Positions 27,658 through 38,423 are shown, numbered from the stretch's first letter. The stretch: 64,000 nt of DNA from Rhizobium laguerreae (GCF_002008165.1 NZ_MRDM01000013.1:1-64000); one strand, 5' to 3'. Notes: generated by a model not told the origin, from the letters alone. Numbers and translations are program-made.

Positions 27658-28425
27658 ATGACATTCATCAGGCAGAGCAGGATTGTGAACAGATTGCTGC
27701 GCCGGTTTCCGGAGGATGCCTTCGACCTTCTGGCGCCGATACTGGAACCCATCGACCTTCCGGCCAAACATTCGCTCGTGCTGCCCCACAAACCGATCGA
27801 GCATGTCTGTTTTCTAGAAAGCGGCCTCGCCTCGATGGTTGCGGAAAGCGCCGACGGCAAAAGCGTTGAAATCCGCCACATTGGACGCGAGGGCATCGCC
27901 GGCTACCCTGTCCTCCTCGGCGTCGACCGAACCCCGAATAAGACCTTCATGCAGGTGCCGGGCCACGGGCTCCAGGTGGCCACCGAGAATTTTCTTCCGA
28001 TCCTTGAACACGTTGAGGTGCGGCAGTTGCTGCTGCGCTATGTGCATACCTGCGAGCTGCAGCTTGCCCACACCGCACTGGCAGCGGCAAAATTCAACAT
28101 GCATCAGCGGCTGGCCCGCTGGCTGCTCATGTGCCACGACCGCCTCGATGGCAATGATCTGGCGCTGACGCACGAATTCCTGGCTTTGATGCTGGGCGTC
28201 AGGCGGGCGGGCGTCACCGATGAGCTGCACATTCTCGAAGGCATGTACGCCATCAAATCGACACGCGGCAACGTCCGCATCCTGAACCGCGACATGCTGA
28301 TTGAAATCGCCGGCGGCTGCTATGGTGTGCCGGAGCAGGAATACGACCGGCTGATAGAGAACTCGCCGCAGCCGTCGACCCTGCCCGCCCACCTAAACGG
28401 AAATCGCCATTATCATACGTTTTGA
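27658..28425 (+). CDS. Crp/Fnr-family regulator, copy 2
   Basis: A 255-residue regulator with the same architecture as the other copies: EHVCFLESGLASMVAESADG in the sensor barrel, IRHIGREGIAGYPVLLGVDR, the dimer helix LLLRYVHTCELQLAHTALAA, and the winged helix LTHEFLALMLGVRRAGVTDE. The tail CYGVPEQEYDRLIE is conserved. No FNR cysteine cluster. The ribosome site before ATG 27658 is poor. It follows DUF6894 copy 3. Confidence 0.9.
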   Translation: MTFIRQSRIVNRLLRRFPEDAFDLLAPILEPIDLPAKHSLVLPHKPIEHVCFLESGLASMVAESADGKSVEIRHIGREGIAGYPVLLGVDRTPNKTFMQVPGHGLQVATENFLPILEHVEVRQLLLRYVHTCELQLAHTALAAAKFNMHQRLARWLLMCHDRLDGNDLALTHEFLALMLGVRRAGVTDELHILEGMYAIKSTRGNVRILNRDMLIEIAGGCYGVPEQEYDRLIENSPQPSTLPAHLNGNRHYHTF

Positions 28426-28619
28426 GCAGTCGCCCGAGGCGCCAAACATCGAGCCGTCCCGCACCGCAAGCATAGACCCGCGTCGTCCCCGCGCGCCAAC
28501 TCCCCAAACCGGCGCCGCCAAGAGTCCCTTTTGAGGCGCACCGACCAAGGACACATGTTGTTTGGAACCGCCCCTAAATTTTTTGCTGCGGTTCGGGGTT
28601 GCCACCTTTGGAGGATAGG

Positions 28620-28826
28620 ATGTTCGTGAAGTTGACCGGCGGCACGATTACGCGCTGGATCAACATGGACGCTGTGGTCCAGATGCGGTTCGATGAGGAC
28701 AAGCATCAGACGGAATTATTCTTGCTCAGAGAGAGCGCCAGACTGGTTTTTGTCGATCAGTCTCCTGAAGAAATCCGGAAGCCAATGGACGCCGAACTCG
28801 AACGGCTATCCCAAGTCACGAATTGA
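28620..28826 (+). CDS. Small unknown protein of a duplicated family
   Basis: A 68-residue protein: MFVKLTGGTITRWINMDAVV, QMRFDEDKHQTELFLL, then a short acidic tail VDQSPEEIRKPMDAELERL. It looks like a compact beta-rich fold with a helical end; no family recognised. GGAGG lies before the ATG at 28620. A 300-base segment containing it recurs at 45639-45940, where the gene is broken by an extra T. After its stop a short frame MAADDEPFTI begins in both copies. Confidence 0.72.
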   Translation: MFVKLTGGTITRWINMDAVVQMRFDEDKHQTELFLLRESARLVFVDQSPEEIRKPMDAELERLSQVTN

Positions 28827-29165
28827 AGCTTTGGGGGCCGAATGGCCGCAGACGATGAGCCGTTTACAATTCGGGCTGGTCTTCCTGAAGGACGAGATGG
28901 TTAGACCGCTGGGTTCCATAAATCGGTGTTACCCCGCAAAACGTTCCTTTCCGCAGCTGGCGAAAGTGAGAGGTAGGTCGGCGGTTCGAACCGGTTCAAG
29001 ACCGGCGTTATCTCACTTCTTGGTCACGCCGCTCATGCGTTTGGTCAAAAATCCTCCACGGGCCGTCGCCGTTGGCAGAACTCGGCTATTCTACTCAAGC
29101 GATCCAGGAGCGAACTTCATGATGCGCCCGCAGGCCAGTCTTGGCCTATTGCCTCATTGGCCTGC
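28827..29165. other. Intergenic region with a structured inverted repeat
   Basis: No gene is supported. At 28964-29018 an eight-base perfect inverted repeat AAGTGAGA/TCTCACTT encloses GGTC/GACC and a perfect palindrome CGGTTCGAACCG, a strongly folding element described in the findings. Confidence 0.45.
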
Positions 29166-31376
29166 TCATGAGGTTGACACCACCTTGATATCGCCCCGGC
29201 GATCGATGACGTCGACGACTACACCCCGCCCCGATCGACACAGTGCGACGTCAACCGAGCAATTCGAAAGCCGCAGGTTCCGCAGCATGACATCCTCCAG
29301 GAAAGATGGCAGGGTAGGCTCGCCAAAACTGACCTGCCGACCACGCGGGTCGAAGTCCAGGCCCAAGCACGATTGCAGCAGTGACAGAGGAGCCGCTGCT
29401 GCCCAAGCTTGCGGAGCACAGGCGACCGGGTAGAAGGTCGGCCCCTGAGCCCGCTGGCGCGACATTCCGCAAAAGAGTTCTGGAAGTCGGCGCAGGTCGA
29501 TATAGGTCGACGCAGCGAACAAGCCCTCGAAGATCCGCGCCGCTTCAGCGCGGTAGCCGTAGCGTGCAAGGCCGCTGGCGATCATGGCGTTGTCATGCGG
29601 CCAGATCGAGCCGTTGTGATAGCTCATCGGATTGTAGCGAGCCTCGGTCGAGGGGATGGTGCGGACGCCCCAGCCGCAGAAGGAAGAAGCCCCCATCAAC
29701 GTGCGAGCGACCACTTCGGCCCGTTCCGGGTAGGCAATGCCGGTAAACAATGAATGGCCGGCATTCGAGGAGCGAACCCGGCAGGGGCGCTTGTCACCGT
29801 CGAGCGCCAGTACATAGGTGCCAATCTCCTCGTCGAAAAAACTGATGTCGAAGAGACGGCGCAAGGCATCTGCTCTTGCAAGGAATTTCGCCGCCCGCTC
29901 GGGCCGGCCAAGCCGTCTAAAAATCTCGGCTCCCGCCTGCCAAGCGCCATAGACGTACGCTTGAACCTCAGCAATCGCGATTGGCCCTTTGGCAAGCGTC
30001 CCGTCGGCATGGAAGACAGAATCGTGGCTGTCCTTCCATGCCTGGTTGATCAGCCCTTCTTCGGTCAGCCTCCCATACTCGACGAATCCGTCTCCGTCGC
30101 GATCGCCGTGCTCGTCGATCCAGGTCAGCGCCGCCTCGATATTGGGCAGGATAGTTTCGAGGGTGGCAAGGTCGTCGGTCCGCTCGAGATATTCCCCTGC
30201 CAGCATCACGAACAGTGGCGTCGCATCGATGCTGCCGTAATAGCGGCGGAAAGGAACCTCGCCGAGCTCGGCCATTTCGCCGTAGCGCACCTCGTGCAAA
30301 ATCTTGCCGGGCTCTGCATCCGCGGCCGGATTGAATTCCGTCGCCTGATTGGCCGCCAGATGGCAAAGAACACCGCGCGCAATCTCCGGGTCTAGCCACA
30401 AGGTCTGGAGGGCTGTGATGAGGGCATCGCGGCCGAAGACTGTGCTGAACCACGGGATACCGGCATAGGGATAAGGGCCTTCCGGCGTGTCCGTCATCAG
30501 CATGTACAGGTCGGAGACACTGCGTCGTGCCACCTCGTTGAATATCTCGTTCGACGTGACAATCGACGCCGCACGCGAGGACGACGATCGCAACGCGCGG
30601 CGGGCGTCCCGGAGAGCAAGGAAAAAGGAAAGGTAGTTTGATTCACAGGCTTCCGCTTGGTCGCAGCCGACCTCGATAAACAGCGATCGGGTTTCGTGGG
30701 GTGCAAGGCGAAGATCATAAACGGCAAGATCGCTGGCCAACCTAGCAGGAACGGGGTCGAAAGACAGACGCGTCGTGCGTTTTCGTAGGTCGAGTCCCAG
30801 GTAGGAAATAAGTATGCTGCCCGTCTCGATCACGGCTGGGAGAGAGCGCCCCTTCCTTGCCCTGACGGTTCCCCGGACCTCGAAAAGGTCGGCGAAATCC
30901 GCCCCAAATACGATCTCGATACGGACTTGCTGGGGCCGCTCGTCATAGTTCTTGACTGTCAGCCGCTCATAGCAGCGGCTATTCCAAAGGAAGCGGGTCC
31001 TGCGCAGATGGATAAGGTCATGCGCGAGGGTAAGCTTGCCATTGTCATCGAAGAGGTCCGGATTGGTGAGGTCACAGGTCAGCGTCGCGTTATCGTCACG
31101 GAGTGACGACGACAGCAGGATCGGCCGCTTGCCGTTGATCGTCAGGGAGAGGTGCGAGAGATATCGCGTGTCCCGGTGAAACAGGCCTTCCGGGCTGCCG
31201 GGTCCCGAAAGCGCGTCGCCGTTATGGTCGAAGACAGCGAAAGTATCGCCGTGTTTCAAGGTGCGCGGCCGCCGCTCCTGCAGCGAAGCGGTGGCCGGAA
31301 TGAAAAACTGCGCAACAGGCGACGACTGCGTTGATTTCGCCGGCACCCCGTTGGTGGTTGTCAGCGCGATCGACAT
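29166..31376 (-). CDS. Amylo-alpha-1,6-glucosidase / glycogen-debranching-type protein
   Basis: A 736-residue protein of the bacterial debranching-type glucosidase group. The N-terminal beta-sandwich (about 30-260) includes LKHGDTFAVFDHNGDALSGP and GLFHRDTRYLSHLSLTINGK; the C-terminal (alpha/alpha)6 barrel carries IPWFSTVFGRDALITALQTL, with the conserved Arg-Asp, then YYGSIDATPLFVMLAGEYLE, INQAWKDSHDSVFHADG and NPMSYHNGSIWPHDNAMIAS. Cytoplasmic action on alpha-glucan branches is the usual proposal. It follows the glycosyltransferase gene by nine bases, with GGGAGAAG before its ATG, so the two form an operon; this pairing is common in rhizobia. Confidence 0.9.
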   Translation of the reverse strand: MSIALTTTNGVPAKSTQSSPVAQFFIPATASLQERRPRTLKHGDTFAVFDHNGDALSGPGSPEGLFHRDTRYLSHLSLTINGKRPILLSSSLRDDNATLTCDLTNPDLFDDNGKLTLAHDLIHLRRTRFLWNSRCYERLTVKNYDERPQQVRIEIVFGADFADLFEVRGTVRARKGRSLPAVIETGSILISYLGLDLRKRTTRLSFDPVPARLASDLAVYDLRLAPHETRSLFIEVGCDQAEACESNYLSFFLALRDARRALRSSSSRAASIVTSNEIFNEVARRSVSDLYMLMTDTPEGPYPYAGIPWFSTVFGRDALITALQTLWLDPEIARGVLCHLAANQATEFNPAADAEPGKILHEVRYGEMAELGEVPFRRYYGSIDATPLFVMLAGEYLERTDDLATLETILPNIEAALTWIDEHGDRDGDGFVEYGRLTEEGLINQAWKDSHDSVFHADGTLAKGPIAIAEVQAYVYGAWQAGAEIFRRLGRPERAAKFLARADALRRLFDISFFDEEIGTYVLALDGDKRPCRVRSSNAGHSLFTGIAYPERAEVVARTLMGASSFCGWGVRTIPSTEARYNPMSYHNGSIWPHDNAMIASGLARYGYRAEAARIFEGLFAASTYIDLRRLPELFCGMSRQRAQGPTFYPVACAPQAWAAAAPLSLLQSCLGLDFDPRGRQVSFGEPTLPSFLEDVMLRNLRLSNCSVDVALCRSGRGVVVDVIDRRGDIKVVSTS

Positions 31377-31385
31377 GGCTTCTCC

Positions 31386-32480
31386 CTATGCGACGACTTG
31401 CAGATCAGGAACCGTCCTGTTGGGCCGGCGCATGCGTGCGGCCTCGGTGCGCCCCCCCGGAAGACTGCGATAGATATCGAGATAGTCGGACGCCATGCGC
31501 TTTGCCGAGAAACGCTTCTCAAAGGTCTCGCGCACTTTGCGGCGATCCATTCGCAGCGCCCACTCGATGTTTTCCACCGCTTCCGTGACAGTATCGACGA
31601 TGATGCCGGAGAGCCCGGAGTCGACCACTTCAGGCACCGAGCCGCAGTTAAAGGCGATAACGGGGGTCCCGCATGCCATGGCCTCGATCATGACCAGCCC
31701 AAAAGGCTCAGGCCAGTCGATGGGGAAAAGCAGGGCACCCGCATTGCCGAGAAATTCCGCCTTCTGATGTTCGTTGATCTCTCCGATGAACTCGACATTC
31801 GGATGGCTCTTGACCATCGGCTCAATCACCGCTTGCCAGTATGCTTTGTCCGCATTGTCGATCTTCGCAGCCATCTTCAGTGGCATTCCGACTTTCGCCG
31901 CGATCTGGATCGCCCGGTCCGGTCGCTTTTCCGGCGAGATGCGGCCTAGGAAGGCCAAATAGTTTCCTTTTGGCTGCGCGGTGAAGGGCAGGCCATCCGC
32001 AGCAAGCCCGTGATAGACCGTCCCGGCCCAGTTAACCGGCGGCATGGGCCGGCGCTGGTCATTGGAGATCGACACCAGCGGAATATCGGGGAACGCCTTG
32101 TAGAAGGGCCGGAGATCCGGCAGGTCCAGCCGCCCGTGCAGCGTCGTGACGGTGCGATCGGCAAAATCGCGGATCAGCGGGAAATGCAAGAGATCGATAT
32201 GAAAGTGAAGGACGTCAAATTCGTGCGCCCGGCGGCGGACCTCTTCCAGCATCACCACCTGATGCGGCAAGTGGTCCTTGACGGCCGGATTGAGCCGCAA
32301 AGCGACGTCCGAGCAGGGCACCAGCCTGGCATTGGTGACGGAATCGCCGGTGGCAAAGAGGGTGACGTCGTGACCCTGCCGAACCAGCTCGTCCGTCAGG
32401 TATGAAACAATACGCTCGGTGCCGCCGTACAGCTTGGGCGGGACACTTTCAGCAAGTGGCGCGATCTGGGCGATCTTCAT
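31386..32480 (-). CDS. Glycosyltransferase family 4
   Basis: A 364-residue GT-B glycosyltransferase. The N-terminal domain has MKIAQIAPLAESVPPKLYGG, then EFDVLHFHIDLLHFPL; the C-terminal nucleotide-sugar domain shows LAFLGRISPEKRPDRAI, LLFPIDWPEPFGLVMIEAMA and CGTPVIAFNCGSVPEVVDSG, containing the E-x7-E retaining motif. The ATG at 32478-32480 has GGAGG eight bases upstream; a TTG two codons earlier is open but less likely. The acceptor is unknown. Together with the downstream glucosidase it suggests handling of an alpha-glucan or trehalose-like glucoside. Confidence 0.9.
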   Translation of the reverse strand: MKIAQIAPLAESVPPKLYGGTERIVSYLTDELVRQGHDVTLFATGDSVTNARLVPCSDVALRLNPAVKDHLPHQVVMLEEVRRRAHEFDVLHFHIDLLHFPLIRDFADRTVTTLHGRLDLPDLRPFYKAFPDIPLVSISNDQRRPMPPVNWAGTVYHGLAADGLPFTAQPKGNYLAFLGRISPEKRPDRAIQIAAKVGMPLKMAAKIDNADKAYWQAVIEPMVKSHPNVEFIGEINEHQKAEFLGNAGALLFPIDWPEPFGLVMIEAMACGTPVIAFNCGSVPEVVDSGLSGIIVDTVTEAVENIEWALRMDRRKVRETFEKRFSAKRMASDYLDIYRSLPGGRTEAARMRRPNRTVPDLQVVA

Positions 32481-32567
32481 CGGCAAAACCTCCTCAATTG
32501 AGCAAAGAGTCGACGGTAAAAATCAGATCCGCATCCTCGGTAAGGCATGCGGCAGATTAAGCGGTTT

Positions 32568-32987
32568 CTACATTTCCAATGGCTCCCGGCGGCGGTCTCC
32601 TCTCCAGTAGCTACACAGGCCCAGGCCACTGAGCCGGCGTGCTTGTGGTCTGCGGCGATGGATCCTTTGGACATTACAGACAACTGATGACCCTTGCTCT
32701 CCAGTGCGCATATCGTCCTGGTCCAGATATTTCAGCGCCTGGATGATCTCGTCGTAGGAGACCGCTTCAGCCGTGCCAGGGTAAAGTCGGAGGGCGGGTA
32801 TGGATTCGATCGCGAACATATCGGAGGCCCACGAAGCAAGAATGGCCCGCTTCTCTTGCTTGCTAATGTCCCCGGCGGCAAGCACGTCCCGCGGGTGATT
32901 GAAATGCCTGGCCGGATGAAGCAATTGGGCGGCACTGATGGCCGCAGTGGGTTGCTCCGGAAGGGCGTTGTCGATGTCCTTTCTCAT
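32568..32987 (-). CDS. Conserved rhizobial hypothetical protein
   Basis: About 139 residues from ATG 32985-32987 (GGAG six bases upstream). The core HFNHPRDVLAAGDISKQEKR, AILASWASDMFAIESIPALR and SYDEIIQALKYLDQDD is a pattern I know from short rhizobial hypothetical proteins near stress genes. Those end shortly after the DEDD-like stretch; here about 40 Arg-rich residues follow, which probably reflect a frameshift near 32690 rather than a real domain. Function unknown. Confidence 0.65.
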   Translation of the reverse strand: MRKDIDNALPEQPTAAISAAQLLHPARHFNHPRDVLAAGDISKQEKRAILASWASDMFAIESIPALRLYPGTAEAVSYDEIIQALKYLDQDDMRTGEQGSSVVCNVQRIHRRRPQARRLSGLGLCSYWRGDRRREPLEM

Positions 32988-33081
32988 AGTTGGCTCCATT
33001 GATGTTGCTCGACGGAACGGGTGATAGGGAAATGTGAGGGAAGGCCCGCGCTGGCGGACTGCGCGAGCCTTCCCGTCGGCC

Positions 33082-34722
<1,641 letters not shown>

Positions 34723-34762
34723 TCAATAGGCAGCTTTTTGACTGATAAGCGGAGCGCGCGCC

Positions 34763-35077
34763 TTACGCGGCCTGCTTCTTTTCGGCCTGGGCGTCGATGA
34801 TGCCCATCACGTCACTTTCCTTCATGATCAGCAGGTCTTCGCCATTGATCTTGATCTCGGTGCCGGACCATTTGCCGAACAGGATGCGGTCACCGGCCTT
34901 GACGTCAAGGGCCTGAATCTGACCGGCGTCATTGCGGGCGCCGGACCCGACGGCGATGACTTCGCCTTCCTGCGGCTTTTCCTTGGCAGTATCAGGAATA
35001 ATAATTCCGCCTCTGGTCTTTTCTTCGGATTGGACCCGGCGGACGAGAATGCGATCGTGAAGCGGTCTGAACGACAT
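34763..35077 (-). CDS. groES: Co-chaperonin GroES
   Basis: A 104-residue co-chaperonin with [20 protein letters not shown], the mobile loop [20 protein letters not shown] and [20 protein letters not shown]. The ATG at 35075-35077 has GGAGG a few bases upstream; the longer open frame includes that ribosome site and is rejected. It caps the GroEL ring. First gene of the groESL operon, preceded by a CIRCE operator at 35224-35250. Confidence 0.97.
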   Translation of the reverse strand: MSFRPLHDRILVRRVQSEEKTRGGIIIPDTAKEKPQEGEVIAVGSGARNDAGQIQALDVKAGDRILFGKWSGTEIKINGEDLLIMKESDVMGIIDAQAEKKQAA

Positions 35078-35200
35078 GTTTTCCTCCATGGACAAACAAG
35101 ATGACGTTAATCCCCGAGCCGGACCGGATGACCAGTTCGGGCGGGTGCGAAGCCTCTCTGAGCACTTCGCGCAGAAAATTTATTTTCGAGATTTTCCGAT

Positions 35201-35217
35201 TTCAAGAGGGTCTTGAA
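35201..35217. promoter_or_regulatory. Perfect inverted repeat upstream of groES
   Basis: TTCAAGA-GGG-TCTTGAA, a seven-base perfect inverted repeat, lies between the CIRCE element and groES. Read on the groES strand the left arm supplies CTTGAA, an RpoH-like -35 hexamer, with ATAAAT 17 bases downstream. Either it is a promoter element or a separate operator; both readings are inference. Confidence 0.4.
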
Positions 35218-35223
35218 GGAAAA

Positions 35224-35250
35224 TTAGCACTCTCCCGCGTCGGCTGCTAA
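35224..35250. promoter_or_regulatory. CIRCE operator (HrcA binding site)
   Basis: TTAGCACTC, nine bases, then GGCTGCTAA. The left arm matches the CIRCE consensus exactly; the right arm matches GAGTGCTAA at seven of nine positions. The location about 150 bases before groES and the nine-base spacing are canonical, so repression by HrcA is expected. A TTGACT at 35276-35281 may be the -35 box of a promoter whose start overlaps the operator. Confidence 0.85.
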
Positions 35251-35353
35251 CATGCTGGAACGGAACAATAAATGAAGTCAAAAGTTTGCAAATTGATTGA
35301 TGACACAGCGGACTTGCGTCATCCTTCCGCCCGTTATGAAAAGGAGATGAAGC

Positions 35354-35626
35354 ATGCAGTTTTCTTCGGATCTTGAGCGGCAACTCAACGGTTATGGACT
35401 CACCACAGCGCATATCCTTTATCGCGTTCCCGATTTCGAAACCGTCCTGCAGACCTATGTCTGGCAGGACTACGATCTGGCGCCGGATTTCCCCCACATG
35501 CAGAAGTTCCTCGACTATTGGCAGGCCAATCTCGATGGGCCTCTGCACTCAGTCCGGTATACGCATCAGCGTCTCGTCGGTCCGAACGAATGGCGGCGCG
35601 TCGACGGCGAATTCAAGCTGCACTGA
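35354..35626 (+). CDS. usg: Usg family protein
   Basis: A 90-residue conserved alphaproteobacterial protein: LNGYGLTTAHILYRVPDFET, LQTYVWQDYDLAPDFPHMQK and GPLHSVRYTHQRL followed by EWRRVDGEFKLH. The family was named from its position near tryptophan genes in other bacteria; its function is unknown. AAGGAGATG precedes the ATG. It is divergent from groES, so its promoter shares the intergenic region with the CIRCE element and it may be heat regulated. Confidence 0.88.
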   Translation: MQFSSDLERQLNGYGLTTAHILYRVPDFETVLQTYVWQDYDLAPDFPHMQKFLDYWQANLDGPLHSVRYTHQRLVGPNEWRRVDGEFKLH

Positions 35627-35721
35627 CTGTTGAATGCCGATTTTTCTCTTCCTAATTCTCCGGGCGATCGAGGCTCGACGAGCTCGGTCGCTAACGAACG
35701 TCTGTTTAGAGTGAGACGGAT

Positions 35722-36012
35722 ATGGAAGAGCAGATCGGGAATATAGGGGACCTCAGCATCGAGGAACGGGAAGACGTCTTCGTCGACGTCGCTACTGCCC
35801 TCGAGGGCACGGCACGTGAAGCCTTTGTTGAAGGTAACCGCCACTTAGCAGCGCTTTCCGCCAATATGGCGCAAGCGATCCGCGTCAACGCCGATGAGCT
35901 GGCGCGCGACGATTTGAGAAATACCAAGCGCATTTTACAGCAAGCAGCCGCCATGATTTCGCAGTTCAACGCGACGCACCCGTATCGTATTGTCGGTCAC
36001 GCCGTCCACTAG
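35722..36012 (+). CDS. Hypothetical helical protein
   Basis: A 96-residue, probably all-helical protein with acidic N-terminus (GDLSIEEREDVFVDVATALE) and a later LARDDLRNTKRILQQAAAMI. No domain recognised. It has good codon use and GAGACGGAT before the ATG, and reads in the same direction as usg, 95 bases downstream. Confidence 0.6.
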   Translation: MEEQIGNIGDLSIEEREDVFVDVATALEGTAREAFVEGNRHLAALSANMAQAIRVNADELARDDLRNTKRILQQAAAMISQFNATHPYRIVGHAVH

Positions 36013-36137
36013 GCGCTGCTTCGTTGATCCAGGCGCAGGCCTGGGCGGTTGCTCTGAAGTGCAAGAGCGCGGCGGCGGTAAGAGCTATAACGAACGGGCG
36101 TCAAAATCTTTATCCAGGGCGGCACGCAAGCGTTGCT

Positions 36138-36270
36138 TCACCGCTGGAGCCTCGTTGCCCACAGCCGAGATGAGGTCGCGCGCATGATCATGCGAAGACC
36201 GTGAAGCTGATCGACGAGATCCATGATGACGTCGATGCCGGCCTCGTTGACGTCCACGCCGTTTGTCAGG
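36138..36270 (-). pseudogene. CbpM/MerR-like chaperone-modulator fragment
   Basis: Read leftwards the sequence gives GVDVNEAGIDVIMDLVDQLH followed by GLRMIMRA, resembling the middle of CbpM-type modulators of DnaJ proteins (the VN-x-AG-x-EVIL-DL-DQ-x-x-GLR pattern). The helix-turn-helix N-terminus is absent; it joins directly to an inverted dnaJ fragment at about 36270. Confidence 0.45.
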
Positions 36271-36546
36271 CACCGCTTCTTCACCCGCGACGGTGACGAC
36301 ATGCGCCTTGAACTGCCAGTCCCGCTTAGCGAAGCCGTGCTCAGAGGCAAGGTACGTGTGACGACACCCTCCGGTGCCGTTGATCTGGCGCTGCCGCCCA
36401 ATTCCAGCAGCGGCAAGGTCTTGCGCATCAAGGGCAAGGGTGTGCCGCGCGGGAATGGCGGCGCCGGCGACGTCTATGTGACTTTGAAGATCGTGCTGCC
36501 CAACGGTCCCGACGAAGAGCTAGCCAGCTTCATGAAACGTTGGTGA
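36271..36546 (+). pseudogene. 3' fragment of a dnaJ/cbpA chaperone gene
   Basis: The frame carries the C-terminal substrate-binding domain of a DnaJ/CbpA protein: HRFFTRDGDDMRLELPVPLS, EAVLRGKVRVTTPSGAVDLA, SSSGKVLRIKGKGVPRGNGG and the end DVYVTLKIVLPNGPDEEL. The J domain, Gly/Phe linker and first C-terminal subdomain are missing and no start fits. The break at about 36270 meets a CbpM-like piece in reverse orientation. Confidence 0.75.
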
Positions 36547-36869
36547 AGCTGCGCTCAGCCAATTTCACTCGGTGGGCATTCGCCTGTCGAGTTTGAATCA
36601 GTGAGGAGTTGGCTTGCCTCGCGATACCCATCTACTTTGGCCGTGTGATGCCTCGCCTTTTACACGTCAAGCATACTGACCGCCTCGTTTTTCTGACCCC
36701 ACATGTCGACATTCAGTGAGTGAATCGGTTCAGCTGGAAAAATCCCCCATCCGCCCAGTCGTGCTGCGTCTGGCTGGCTTGGGCGCATCTCGAACCCGGC
36801 GCTCCAAGGTTGGAGCGTTGCCATTTATCATCGGGCACGTCACATTGCCGCCGCTACAGGAGGAGTTCG

Positions 36870-38423
36870 ATGCACACTGGAAGCGCCAAAGCAGACCGGA
36901 ACCTTGCCGGACGCAGGGAATGGATCGGCGTGTGCGTGCTCTCGATTGCCTGTCTCATCTATTCGATGGATCTGTCCATCCTGTTCCTGGCTATTCCTGC
37001 GATCGTCGCAGATCTCGACCCGTCGGCCTCCGAACTCCTTTGGATCAATGACATCTACGGCTTCATGGTAGCCGGCTTCCTGGTTACGATGGGCACGTTG
37101 GGAGATCGGATCGGTCGTCGCCGCGTGCTGCTGATAGGAGCCGCCGCCTTCGGCGTCGCCTCGGCGCTTGCGGCCTTTTCTACTACCGCACAACAGCTCA
37201 TCGTGTCGCGGGCGTTCCTCGGCATTGCCGGGGCGACGATCGCACCTTCGACATTGTCTCTGATTGTCAACCTATTCACCAATGAGGCGGAGCGTAACCG
37301 TGCCATCGGCATTTGGGGCACCGCTTTCGCCCTCGGTGGCCTGATCGGGCCGCTTCTAGGCGGCTTTCTGCTGCAATATTTCCACTGGGGCGCTGTTTTT
37401 CTCATCAACATCCCAGTCATGTTCATCCTGCTGATCGCAGCTCCCATCCTGCTACCGGAATACAAGAGCGAGGACGGCGCCAGGCTTGACCTCCTGAGCG
37501 TACTACTGTCGCTTGCTACCGTGCTGCCAATCATCTACGGCTTCAAGCACGTGGCCGCAGACGGTTTTGACATTCGTCATCTACTGCCCATAGGCGGCGG
37601 GCTCGTTGTCGGCTGGCTGTTCTTGCGCCGTCAGAAAACCCTGCCAGATCCCCTGATCGATCTGAAGCTCTTTGCTCTGCCCGCCTTCACGGCCTCGCTT
37701 CTGGTAAACCTTGCCGGGATGTTCTTCGTGTTCGGCGTCTTTCTCTATCAGAACCTGTTCCTCCAGTTCGTGCTTGGCCTCACACCGCTCGAAGCGGCCC
37801 TCTGGTCGGTTCCCTCGTCAATCGTCTTCACAGTCATGTCCTTGCAAGCCTATCGGTTCACCAACCATTTCGGCCCGGTCCGCACCGTATTGCTGGGCCT
37901 GGTGATAAACTCTGCGGGCATGTTGCTTATGTCGGTCGCCGCCTATTGCGAAAGCCTATTCGGAGTTCTCGGCGCAACCATGGTGATCGCCGTCGGTTTC
38001 GTGCCGGTCGTGCTGACGACAACCGGCCTAATCGTCGGAAGCGCGCCGCCCGAAAATTCGGGCTCCGCTTCGGCGATTTCAGAGACAAGTGCCGAATTCG
38101 GAGGCGCGCTCGGCATCGCATTGCTCGGCAGCCTCGGCACCTTGATCTATCGCATGCTGATGGCCGGGGTGAATGTTGCCGGGCTCGATGCCGCTGAGAG
38201 GGCAGCGGTGAAAACGACGATCGGTGGCGCCGTCGAAACCGCAAGGGCGCTTCAAGACAGCGCTGTCCCGGCCTGGCTCGAAGCGGCCCGCCAGTCTTTC
38301 TCAATAGGCTTTGCTAGCTGTTGCCTACTTGCGACGGTGACGCTGCTCGTGCTTGCGGTCATGGCCCGAAAGATCTATGCCCGCGAAAATATCGATGAGC
38401 AGACCGTTGCGTCTGCCCATTGA
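36870..38423 (+). CDS. MFS multidrug exporter of the DHA2 (14-TM) type
   Basis: A 517-residue membrane transporter. Motif A-like GTLGDRIGRRRVLLIGAAAF lies between TM2 and TM3, and motif C is seen in GGLIGPLLGGFLLQ at TM5. Fourteen hydrophobic segments fit the QacA/SmvA group, which exports cationic biocides and dyes by proton exchange. ATG 36870 follows AGGAGG; 50 further upstream codons are open but lack a start signal. No regulator is adjacent. Confidence 0.88.
   Translation: MHTGSAKADRNLAGRREWIGVCVLSIACLIYSMDLSILFLAIPAIVADLDPSASELLWINDIYGFMVAGFLVTMGTLGDRIGRRRVLLIGAAAFGVASALAAFSTTAQQLIVSRAFLGIAGATIAPSTLSLIVNLFTNEAERNRAIGIWGTAFALGGLIGPLLGGFLLQYFHWGAVFLINIPVMFILLIAAPILLPEYKSEDGARLDLLSVLLSLATVLPIIYGFKHVAADGFDIRHLLPIGGGLVVGWLFLRRQKTLPDPLIDLKLFALPAFTASLLVNLAGMFFVFGVFLYQNLFLQFVLGLTPLEAALWSVPSSIVFTVMSLQAYRFTNHFGPVRTVLLGLVINSAGMLLMSVAAYCESLFGVLGATMVIAVGFVPVVLTTTGLIVGSAPPENSGSASAISETSAEFGGALGIALLGSLGTLIYRMLMAGVNVAGLDAAERAAVKTTIGGAVETARALQDSAVPAWLEAARQSFSIGFASCCLLATVTLLVLAVMARKIYARENIDEQTVASAH

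Noticed and set aside
28693..29433. 246-codon plus-strand frame
   Set aside because: It starts inside the small gene at 28620 in another frame and runs antisense into the debranching-type gene.
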